Position numbers and translations under genes: made by a program. The notes beneath the pieces are model-generated. The model made no database searches. It saw nothing but the letters and a program-made list of their open reading frames with translations, and was not told the DNA's origin. Shown in pieces: positions 47,058 through 54,561 of a stretch of 64,000 nucleotides of DNA. The stretch is from Aquimarina sp. MMG016 (lineage in GTDB: Bacteria; Bacteroidota; Bacteroidia; Flavobacteriales; Flavobacteriaceae). The DNA lies in NCBI RefSeq assembly GCF_018100805.1, contig NZ_JAGJEA010000007.1, forward strand, positions 1-64,000, written 5' to 3'. How positions within the stretch are numbered: position 1 is the stretch's first letter; every line of letters starts with the position of its first letter.

Positions 47058-47429
47058 TTATTTCTTTTGCTTATTACTTTTTTCTTTTAACAAGTGCGTG
47101 GTCAGTTTAGATAATTCTGTTGAATGAATAATACAAAAAAGTAAAAGAGAAAAATATATAACCAACCAAATGATTAATAGTTTAATTCCTGATACTTCTG
47201 CAAAAAAAAGTGTGATCATTATAATGAATCCCAATATCCAACTAACTCCTAATGATAAAAAGATTATGGTATTCAGTTTTTTTTGAAAGCTCAATTTTCT
47301 ATATAATCTAGAGACAAAAGCAAATACTAACATAACTAAGGGCACACCAAAAGCAGCCCACATCACCATAAGCATTGGATTGGCTTCTACAGTCTTGAAA
47401 ATTTCATAGAACCTAAAACTGAACTCCAT
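47058..47429 (-). CDS. Small membrane protein with the LemA operon
   Basis: From the ATG at 47429 the product has 123 residues; the open frame continues upstream within lemA but has no better start. It has three transmembrane segments near residues 18-38, 51-73 and 79-99 and a Lys-rich C-terminus. I do not recognise a family. Its start overlaps the end of the LemA-type gene by 17 bases, so the two are coupled. Confidence 0.55.
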   Translation of the reverse strand: MEFSFRFYEIFKTVEANPMLMVMWAAFGVPLVMLVFAFVSRLYRKLSFQKKLNTIIFLSLGVSWILGFIIMITLFFAEVSGIKLLIIWLVIYFSLLLFCIIHSTELSKLTTHLLKEKSNKQKK

Positions 47430-47973
47430 CGTATTTTTTTTCTTCTTCGGAAATTGCCAAAAGGGATCGATTTTTATAACCAAGTAGTTTAGAGATTATG
47501 ATATTAGGAAATTCATGAATCCCTATATTATACATATTTACACTTTCATTAAATAACTCTCTTCGATCTGAGATATGATCTTCGATTTGTGACACTCTTT
47601 CTTGCAGATTGATAAAGGAATTATTTGCTTTTAGATCTGGATAATTTTCTGAGAGTACCATGATTCTGGAAATACCTTTAGATAACTCATTATAAGCTTT
47701 TACTTTTTTTTCCTGATCTGTAGTATTTAGATAATTAGTTCGTAGCTTGGTAAGCTCATTCAAAGTTTCTTTTTCAAAACTCATATATTCTTTAACGGTA
47801 CTAATCAGATTTGGTATTTCTTCAGCACGTTGTTTTAGTAATATATCTATATTGGCAAATGCCTTATCGATATTAAATTTTAGCATTACTAACTTGTTAT
47901 AAATACGAATCAATACGCTAAAAAAGCCAACTACGACTAAAACGATAATTATTATTCCAATTAATTTTTCCAT
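47413..47973 (-). CDS. LemA family protein
   Basis: This 186-residue protein has an N-terminal transmembrane helix (residues 5-23) followed by a helical bundle with the LemA marks IYNKLVMLKFNIDKAFANID near residues 24-44, LLKQRAEEIPNLISTVKEYM, and the later YNIGIHEFPN block near residue 150. LemA proteins are membrane-anchored helical proteins of uncertain function. They often pair with GIDE-like or TPM proteins, as here. It lies nine bases after the GIDE-like gene. Confidence 0.85.
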   Translation of the reverse strand: MEKLIGIIIIVLVVVGFFSVLIRIYNKLVMLKFNIDKAFANIDILLKQRAEEIPNLISTVKEYMSFEKETLNELTKLRTNYLNTTDQEKKVKAYNELSKGISRIMVLSENYPDLKANNSFINLQERVSQIEDHISDRRELFNESVNMYNIGIHEFPNIIISKLLGYKNRSLLAISEEEKKYDGVQF

Positions 47974-47982
47974 AGTCTTAAT

Positions 47983-49062
47983 TCAATTTTTTTTCAGATT
48001 AAAAATGCCTTCCATTGACTCAAAGCTAAGTGTTATTATATTATCATCATAATCAACCTTTAGCATTAATATCATCGCAATTAAGGCTACAATAGTTACT
48101 AGATAGGTAATAAATGATTTTCTTAAAGGATTAAATTTATTCCAGATATTTATAGTATCAATAGGGGATAAGGTGAATATATCCTTGATAGGTTCTTTTT
48201 CAATAATTACTTTTTGGTGCTGATTATTAGCTTTTCCTATTAAAAGTACGTCAATGTCCTGAGTTAATATATGTTGTGTATATCTTTTGCCATTACTGGT
48301 ATAATAATCTTTTTCAGGTAAATTGATAAGTTCAATTTCTTCAGCATTAATTTCTACAGACCCAGTGTCATCTTTAAGTATAAAAGAGTTGCAGACAGTC
48401 TCATAATGAATCGTAGAATAGGTATTCTTTCCGTCGCTATTTTTTGATATAGATTCTATTCTATAGGTATACCCAATACATTCTTTTTTCTTAATTCTTG
48501 AGATTAAGGGTTCTGTCATTATCGTTTTTCCTTCAACTTCTACTAATCCCATAGCCATAGATCTAATTTTGGATGTAGGAAGAGTAGCTTGTAGTCTTAG
48601 AAATTTGTCTGTTTCATTAGGAAAAAACATTCTGTTGATAACTGCATATACTATGATAAGAAAAAATGCATATGGTCCAGATGCCATAAATAAGATACCA
48701 AACAATATTACAGCAGGTATGATTAGAATCCTTTGCCAAAGTGGTCTCTTACTTTTTGAATTTTTTAAATCGGATATAGTGCCTTTGATACCTCTATTGA
48801 TCATACTCGAAATCCCTAACACAAAGGTGAAAAGGAAAATACATAAAAATGTGGTAAGTACATAAGATCTTGAAATACCTGCTACTATAATAATGATAGC
48901 TGGTAATAAGGCAAAGAACAACCATTTAGGTCTGTATTTAATATCTAATACAGAAATTAGCACTGTGTAAAAAATGGCAATACAAGCACAAAAAAACGCT
49001 AGAAAAAATACTAAAGGCCATGCTACTGGATCAAATAAAAAGGAAAAATCTTCTGAGGTCAA
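47983..49062 (-). CDS. Membrane protein with GIDE-like (MULAN-type) domain
   Basis: This 359-residue protein has four or five N-terminal transmembrane segments (residues 15-160), then a soluble domain with PTSKIRSMAMGLVEVEGK near residues 163-180 and CIGYTYRIES, the hallmark of GIDE/MULAN (BAM) domains, and a final transmembrane helix near residues 320-340. No RING domain follows, so the label E3 ubiquitin ligase would be wrong. Pairing with LemA is common in bacteria. It is the first gene of the three-gene operon within the T6SS locus. Confidence 0.72.
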   Translation of the reverse strand: MTSEDFSFLFDPVAWPLVFFLAFFCACIAIFYTVLISVLDIKYRPKWLFFALLPAIIIIVAGISRSYVLTTFLCIFLFTFVLGISSMINRGIKGTISDLKNSKSKRPLWQRILIIPAVILFGILFMASGPYAFFLIIVYAVINRMFFPNETDKFLRLQATLPTSKIRSMAMGLVEVEGKTIMTEPLISRIKKKECIGYTYRIESISKNSDGKNTYSTIHYETVCNSFILKDDTGSVEINAEEIELINLPEKDYYTSNGKRYTQHILTQDIDVLLIGKANNQHQKVIIEKEPIKDIFTLSPIDTINIWNKFNPLRKSFITYLVTIVALIAMILMLKVDYDDNIITLSFESMEGIFNLKKN

Positions 49063-49129
49063 ATGTAAGGTAATTGGTTTTTTTGTGAATTTTCAAAAAT
49101 GAATTTTTACGCTTATAATCTTAAAATAA

Positions 49130-49615
49130 TTAAAAAACAATAAGTTTATTACCCTTCAATGCTTCACTATAGAAAGTGTTTTGTGGAATATTTTTATATT
49201 GTTTTGTGTAATTTAATATCATATTACGATCAGGTGTCGTCCATTTATGTTCCTCTCCATAATCATTCTCGAATATTTTTATTGATGGACCATATAACTC
49301 ATTTAATTTGTTGCTGTATTTTGTTATTTCACTTATTCCACTCATTTTAATTGTATACCCAACTATTTTTCCTTCTTGAGAAAACACATAGGTTGTTTCT
49401 CCAAAAATTAAAGGGTGGATAAAATCTGATTCATTTAATGTGTAATATGCAAAATTATGATCTCCTTCCTTTGGGAAAGATGAAAGCAAATCTTCTGATT
49501 GTCCAATACATTTTTCTAAAGAAATACCAGTATTGGAACAACTGATCAATGTATTAGAAAAGATCAACCCCACAGAAGTCAAAAGGGTGTTGTTTATAAA
49601 AGTCCTACGATTCAT
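49130..49615 (-). CDS. Exported lipoprotein-like protein, candidate T6SS immunity protein
   Basis: This 161-residue protein has an unusual N-terminus: MNRRTFINN resembles a twin-arginine signal, followed by a hydrophobic stretch and the lipobox-like LISCSN (Cys near residue 26). The mature part is about 135 residues with no known motif. It is the last gene of the vgrG module, two bases after the gene before it. A small exported protein at the end of a module whose presumed effector carries a peptidoglycan-binding domain fits a periplasmic immunity protein, but that is inference from position only. Confidence 0.5.
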   Translation of the reverse strand: MNRRTFINNTLLTSVGLIFSNTLISCSNTGISLEKCIGQSEDLLSSFPKEGDHNFAYYTLNESDFIHPLIFGETTYVFSQEGKIVGYTIKMSGISEITKYSNKLNELYGPSIKIFENDYGEEHKWTTPDRNMILNYTKQYKNIPQNTFYSEALKGNKLIVF

Positions 49616-49617
49616 TT

Positions 49618-50442
49618 TTAAATTATGCTAAAGCCCTTTTCTTTGGTGCGCATATGTAATTTAATGTCAAATTCTATATTTTCTTGCTGTTCAGGATTTG
49701 AGCTCTTATATTGTAAAGCCATTCCTCCATCTAATCGCAATAATCTAACAAGTTTTCCATATCCTATTATATCTAATTTTAGTTCAGCAGGATTTAGAGG
49801 AAGTACCTCTAATTTTTGATTAAAAAGGCTAAAAGCGCCATCCCTAAAACTTTTCTTACGTTCTTCAGAAAAGTAGAAAGCTTGTTCTTGAAGTTTCATT
49901 TTTTCTTGAGATAATTCTAAAAATTTAGAAGCATTGTGTGAACGTAATACAGCGTGTATTTGTGTATAATAAGAAATTACTTGTTGAAGCAAGTCTTTTT
50001 CATCCATTTTTAAGAGGTCTATAGAGTTTTGCCATCCATCTAGTTCAAAGGGCAGATTTACCTCAATTTCTGTTGTAATTTCAAAAGAGGGATAATTTAC
50101 ATTTTCACTCAGACCATTCCAAGGTTGTTTTAACCTTGGATGAAATTTAGCACGAGTTTCTTTCCATCTATCTAATTCTCCTTCTGCATGATAAAAATCC
50201 AACGACATATATTCTTCTTCAGTAATACTTTGCTTGTTATGTCTTGGCATAATTTTCCCTACAATTTTATGCGTTCCACTTTTCAAAAGAGCATGGTTAA
50301 TAGGTATATCTCCTGTTACTCCTCCAGGTCCTTCAGAACTTTTGCCAAAATTGGAAAATACTGGGACATCATTCACATAGATCTCACCTGCGCAACCCAT
50401 ACGTTGGTATATTGAATAATATGGTTTTTTAAAGTCTTGCAT
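49618..50442 (-). CDS. Unknown protein of the vgrG module (274 aa)
   Basis: I do not recognise this 274-residue protein. It has no signal peptide or transmembrane helix. The N-terminal part (MGCAGEIYVNDVPVFSN, then INHALLKSGTHKIVGKIMP near residues 48-66) looks like a small beta-sandwich. The rest is charged with helices near residues 145-210. It sits 13 bases after the OmpA-domain gene and two bases before the exported protein. It may be an effector adaptor, an immunity protein acting in the cytoplasm, or a second cargo. The position is all the evidence there is. Confidence 0.5.
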   Translation of the reverse strand: MQDFKKPYYSIYQRMGCAGEIYVNDVPVFSNFGKSSEGPGGVTGDIPINHALLKSGTHKIVGKIMPRHNKQSITEEEYMSLDFYHAEGELDRWKETRAKFHPRLKQPWNGLSENVNYPSFEITTEIEVNLPFELDGWQNSIDLLKMDEKDLLQQVISYYTQIHAVLRSHNASKFLELSQEKMKLQEQAFYFSEERKKSFRDGAFSLFNQKLEVLPLNPAELKLDIIGYGKLVRLLRLDGGMALQYKSSNPEQQENIEFDIKLHMRTKEKGFSII

Positions 50443-50455
50443 TATTTGATAATAA

Positions 50456-53065
50456 TTAAGTTAGATATTTTTTAGAGAAAGGCATTTCTTCTGGTGGTGT
50501 GACTTGATGTTCCATTTCTATTGAAGGGGAAAGCCACCATCCAACTTCAGCTTTGATATAGCCAGTTATTTTAACTCCAGAAAATTTTAAAGTGGGCTTA
50601 ACAAATACACCGTTATCATCGCTATCAAACTCTAATTCCCCACCAAAATAGCCTTCACCTTTTATTGCTGCGGTAAAATTTATTATAGGTTTGGCTTGAG
50701 CTACACTTGATGATCCAAAACCTACCTGTAATATAAATTCAATTTCTGCTCCTAATTCTCCTCCTATTGTGGTTTTACCACTAAAATCCGCTCCATTAAT
50801 AGTATCGAATTTTATGGCTTCAACAGAAAAGTTTAATCTACCGATAATGGCTAATGTAAAAGTTAATCCAGTGCCTAGTTCAGCTAATCCTCCTCTAACC
50901 TTAGAAGCAAGATTGGCTACAGCAGGGTTTCCTGCAGAACCTACCAGAATAGCTACTGCTATTAAATCAATTTCTGCTCTAGCTCCAATTAGTGGTTTAA
51001 ATGATAAACTTAGCTCTCCAGTAACTGCTATTTTTTTGGTTTTTTCTTCTCTTTTTAAATACCAGACAATTGCACCTACAAATTTTGGATATAGTATATT
51101 GAGTGATATTGGAATTGCGGTTCTTTTAGCAACACCGATAGCGAGGTTTACAGCATTTTGAATAAGATTAGCCGCAGTTGATACAGATTTAGCAAATGGC
51201 TCTATTTTTCCTTTAAACTCATTAGAAAAACTTTTTTTATGCTGACCACCATTCCATTCTACACCTAATTTTACAGCGATACCAATAGGGAGTCTACCTT
51301 GCTTACCTATTAGGTATCTTGCATAACCATCTTGTCGGTTTTTTTCAAAGTGTTGAGCAAAACTTCCTCCGGCTCTTTCCATATTGGTTGAACGTCTATT
51401 AGAGACTTCCATTGCAATTTCAATAGCCAATTCCCACTTTATATCTGGGTATGCTTTTATTATTAAAGTTGGGTTATTTTTATCTGCATAATAGCGGCAG
51501 CTATTGATATAATATTTATAATTATTAGTATTAGCATTAATAGGCCAGAAGTAATTAAAGGCTTCAAGGTATGTAAGTGCTTGTTTTCCATTAGGAGCAA
51601 AGGTTGAATAGACAACTTGTTGAATAGGGGCCGTTCCACTTTTTTCGATGACACCAGTTCCATTTCTATCCATAGTTAGTTCCTTGATTCTTACCATAGT
51701 ATCATGTCCTAGATTGGTATCTTCCCTAAGACATTTATCGGTGTTGTAACTATCAATATTTATGGTTATGGTATGATTTTTATCCTTACTAGGAGCAATA
51801 GTGTCAAAATTTATAGTGCTAAAACTTCCATTAAGCACTTTAAACTCTACAGTGACCCTCCTGTTTTGCTGATGTTGCTCTTCGGTTAAATTCTCTCCTG
51901 GAATTAATAATCTCCTCTTTCCGTAACCTATTGCATTTATATTTTCTTTATTAACACCTTTGTTGACTAGGTATTCAACAGCTGCATTTGCACGTCTTTG
52001 GGATAAAGCATCATTATGTTCATGAGTATATCTAATATCGCAGTGTGCTCCTAGGTTTACTCTGGTATAGGGGTCATCTAATAAAATGTTAGCAATACCA
52101 TCCAGAATGGATGCAGCATCTGATCTTATATCCGCTTTATCTAAATCAAAATGAACAGACTGAGAAAATAGAGACTCTGTTTTATTACCTTCTAAAGCAT
52201 CTCCTTCATTAAAAACTGGTATTTCACCAGTACCATCATCGTCTATACCAATTTTTACAAATTTACAGAGTTCATAGCGTTCTACATTTACTGGGTTTTC
52301 TCCAACAGTAAGAGGCTTTGCATTCATATGGTTTCCAACAGATCTTGTTGAAATTTCATCTTTAAAACGTAAATAACGGGCATGTATGTCCTGACCTCTA
52401 TTGTCTACTATAGTTTTACTCCTCCCGGCAATTTTAATTTTTATGTAAAACTCTTCATTATTGCTTGTGTTCCATCCAGTTCCTGCTCTCCAAGTATAGG
52501 TATTGTCTATGTTTAAATTAACCTCTCCATTAATACATTGTACATTAGTAATTGTGTGCACTTTTTCGTCATCTCCCAATTGGCGGTTGTATATTTCTAC
52601 TACGAGAATAGAACCGTTTAAGCCTTCAGTTTGTACATTTAACCATACATCATCTCCATATTTAATAGGAGAGTTTCTTATATCACTTCCTCCTTTAGAA
52701 GTACTCCAAGTAGTACTAATTATTTTTGGGTCTGCAATGCCATTTAGTTTTATTTGAGCCGGATATGTATTGGTTGGTTCTGTTGTAAATGCTTCAATAA
52801 CATACTCCTGAGGTCCACAATATTTTGGCTTGATAGAGATTTCCCTTATATCACCAATCAAACCTTGTTGATCTGCAATGGAAAACGGGGTGTTATTATC
52901 GGCTTTTATGATCCACTTTGCATGCCCTGTTAATGCCTCTGGAGTCTCAGGATAATATTTAGCATGTAATTCTATGGCCTCATTAGCTCTTACTGCAAAA
53001 TTCTGAGGAGATTGTTCTTGCCCCTGATCATCTATATATACTACTTTTTCAATTCCTATTGGCAT
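50456..53065 (-). CDS. OmpA-domain protein without signal peptide, probable T6SS effector
   Basis: This 869-residue protein has no signal peptide (it opens MPIGIEKVVYIDDQGQ). Residues 1-110 and 115-235 look like two Ig-like beta domains. Residues 300-410 are an OmpA C-terminal (peptidoglycan-binding) domain: VHFDLDKADIRSDA, then Asp343 and Arg357/358 at the diaminopimelate-contacting places (AHCDIRY, LSQRRANA), and NRRVTVEF. Residues 560-869 begin RAGGSFAQHF and continue with repeated hydrophobic beta strands (GARAEIDLIAVAILVG, FTLAIIGRLNFSVEA, EIEFILQVGFG). A cytoplasmic protein with a periplasmic-target domain, encoded nine to twelve bases after the PAAR-like tip gene, is best explained as VgrG/PAAR-delivered cargo. 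The toxic activity, if any, is unknown. Confidence 0.65.
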   Translation of the reverse strand: MPIGIEKVVYIDDQGQEQSPQNFAVRANEAIELHAKYYPETPEALTGHAKWIIKADNNTPFSIADQQGLIGDIREISIKPKYCGPQEYVIEAFTTEPTNTYPAQIKLNGIADPKIISTTWSTSKGGSDIRNSPIKYGDDVWLNVQTEGLNGSILVVEIYNRQLGDDEKVHTITNVQCINGEVNLNIDNTYTWRAGTGWNTSNNEEFYIKIKIAGRSKTIVDNRGQDIHARYLRFKDEISTRSVGNHMNAKPLTVGENPVNVERYELCKFVKIGIDDDGTGEIPVFNEGDALEGNKTESLFSQSVHFDLDKADIRSDAASILDGIANILLDDPYTRVNLGAHCDIRYTHEHNDALSQRRANAAVEYLVNKGVNKENINAIGYGKRRLLIPGENLTEEQHQQNRRVTVEFKVLNGSFSTINFDTIAPSKDKNHTITINIDSYNTDKCLREDTNLGHDTMVRIKELTMDRNGTGVIEKSGTAPIQQVVYSTFAPNGKQALTYLEAFNYFWPINANTNNYKYYINSCRYYADKNNPTLIIKAYPDIKWELAIEIAMEVSNRRSTNMERAGGSFAQHFEKNRQDGYARYLIGKQGRLPIGIAVKLGVEWNGGQHKKSFSNEFKGKIEPFAKSVSTAANLIQNAVNLAIGVAKRTAIPISLNILYPKFVGAIVWYLKREEKTKKIAVTGELSLSFKPLIGARAEIDLIAVAILVGSAGNPAVANLASKVRGGLAELGTGLTFTLAIIGRLNFSVEAIKFDTINGADFSGKTTIGGELGAEIEFILQVGFGSSSVAQAKPIINFTAAIKGEGYFGGELEFDSDDNGVFVKPTLKFSGVKITGYIKAEVGWWLSPSIEMEHQVTPPEEMPFSKKYLT

Positions 53066-53076
53066 ATCAGTATTTT

Positions 53077-53568
53077 TTAAGTAATAATGATTTCTTCTTC
53101 GTTAGGCTGTTCTTGATTGATACTATTGATATTCACTATCGGATTTATTTGCTGTTGAGTATCAGTATCTGCATTACCTGAATCACTTGAGCTACCTGCT
53201 GCGGTTTGTCCATGATTGATAATACTAATACATGGGCTTCCTGATATTGGACAAGTAGCTTTACTGTCCTCAAGAAGGATTTTGCCTCCATTACTGAACT
53301 CTACGTTTTCATAAAAACCATCCCATTTAGTAATAACAATTTGACAAGGTTTAAAACTACTACCTGTAGGCTGTAATTTACATTGTCCAAAAGTGTTTTT
53401 CTCAAAAGTGGCCCCTCCTAACTCCATTGTCGTTGCAATTAATTTGTTAGATCCTTGGGGATCATTAGCATAATACTTTTGATGTGATAAAACTTTAAGT
53501 TTATCAGGAAAGTCTCCAAACTGACATTTGCACATTGCACTTTGTATAACAACATATTTCTGACTCAT
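53077..53568 (-). CDS. DUF4280 PAAR-like spike tip protein
   Basis: This 163-residue protein of the DUF4280 (PAAR-like) family has the marks VIQSAMCKCQFGDFPDKLKV near the start, TTMELGGATFEKNTFGQCK near residues 46-64 and CPISGSPCISIINHGQ near residues 108-123. The spaced Cys and His residues can bind the tip metal. The C-terminal 40 residues are a low-complexity Gln/Asn/Glu tail. PAAR-like proteins cap the VgrG trimer and carry effectors. vgrG lies upstream and the OmpA-domain gene 11 bases downstream in the same transcription unit. Confidence 0.82.
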   Translation of the reverse strand: MSQKYVVIQSAMCKCQFGDFPDKLKVLSHQKYYANDPQGSNKLIATTMELGGATFEKNTFGQCKLQPTGSSFKPCQIVITKWDGFYENVEFSNGGKILLEDSKATCPISGSPCISIINHGQTAAGSSSDSGNADTDTQQQINPIVNINSINQEQPNEEEIIIT

Positions 53569-53579
53569 AAGTTTTACTT

Positions 53580-54515
53580 TTATTTTTTAAATAATTTTCC
53601 CCAAAAACCTGTTTGTGATGTTTTTTCCTCTTTTTCAACCAACATAGAATTTCGTTTGGTAGTTAATTTTTCTAGTAAAAACATTTTTATCAACACCTTT
53701 TTAGGTTGCTTGAATTTAGTTTCAAATTCAGCTTCAATTCCTTCAATAATAGCTGTGTCTTTTTCTAATAAGTAAACCAAATTACAACTTCCTTTAAGAG
53801 CTTTTTCTTTTTTATTATGTTTTTTATAATAAGGAGAATCAAATCCATGTTCTATATCTCGAGCACAACGTTCATCATGAATAATTCCTTTTGTTTTTAT
53901 CCTAATATCTTTTTCGTTTATTTCTATCTTACTCTTTGCTTTATATTTTATTGGACTTGGAGATGTATTTGCTACATAATAATATTTGCTTTCATCTATA
54001 AATAAATCTTCCGAATAAAATTTATAAAGTGAATCAAAGTATATATTTAAAAACCAATCTTTTTGTATTTTAGAAAAAAGAGCTTCCTCGTTTTTGATTA
54101 TTTTTTCTGTTTGATTTATGTATTTATCCACAATATCGCCCTTGAAGAACTCTTTTATTTTTTCTTTTTTCTTATTCCAACGATCTAAAATTTCAATATG
54201 GTTTAAAACTTTTTGAAGTTTTCCTTGACTAGAAGTGCTTATATCCATAGGGTATAAAACCTTACTAACTTCAAAAGCCAATTCATCCATAAAATTATTT
54301 GGTTCTGTGTTATTAATAAAAATCTTCTCTTCTCTTTCTATTCTATATGAGTATATAAAACTTTCTATATCACCAGTAAATTGTATAGTAAGTTTATATT
54401 TTAGTTCATTTTTGGATGTGCCATTATCAAAAAGTACAGAACAGCCATACTTACCATTAAATTCTTGAGGATTAACTTTAAGATAATAATCATTAAAAAC
54501 GTTATTTACACTCAC
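53580..54515 (-). CDS. Unknown protein between vgrG and the PAAR-like gene (311 aa)
   Basis: I do not recognise this 311-residue protein. It is soluble, Lys-rich, without signal peptide. The first 90 residues are strand-like (YGCSVLFDNG, YKLTIQFTGDIESFIYSY), and the middle (100-170) is helical with a coiled pattern (WNKKKEKIKEFF). The last part includes IEAEFETKFKQPKKVLIKMF and a polar tail. It lies 46 bases after vgrG and 11 bases before the PAAR-like gene. This is where effector chaperones (for example DUF4123 or DUF1795 types in proteobacteria) are found, so a loading factor is plausible but unproven. Confidence 0.5.
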   Translation of the reverse strand: MSVNNVFNDYYLKVNPQEFNGKYGCSVLFDNGTSKNELKYKLTIQFTGDIESFIYSYRIEREEKIFINNTEPNNFMDELAFEVSKVLYPMDISTSSQGKLQKVLNHIEILDRWNKKKEKIKEFFKGDIVDKYINQTEKIIKNEEALFSKIQKDWFLNIYFDSLYKFYSEDLFIDESKYYYVANTSPSPIKYKAKSKIEINEKDIRIKTKGIIHDERCARDIEHGFDSPYYKKHNKKEKALKGSCNLVYLLEKDTAIIEGIEAEFETKFKQPKKVLIKMFLLEKLTTKRNSMLVEKEEKTSQTGFWGKLFKK

Positions 54516-54561
54516 CTTTTTGTTACTCCATTTTTATGATTAGGAAATGATTTTATACTTT

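Noticed and set aside
47058..47429. Calling the small membrane protein TssO
   Set aside because: It has three transmembrane helices and is coupled to LemA. TssO, as I remember it, has a single helix and lies with the other membrane-complex genes.
47983..49062. Calling the GIDE-like protein an E3 ubiquitin ligase
   Set aside because: No RING domain is present. Only the GIDE-type domain is shared with the eukaryotic ligase.
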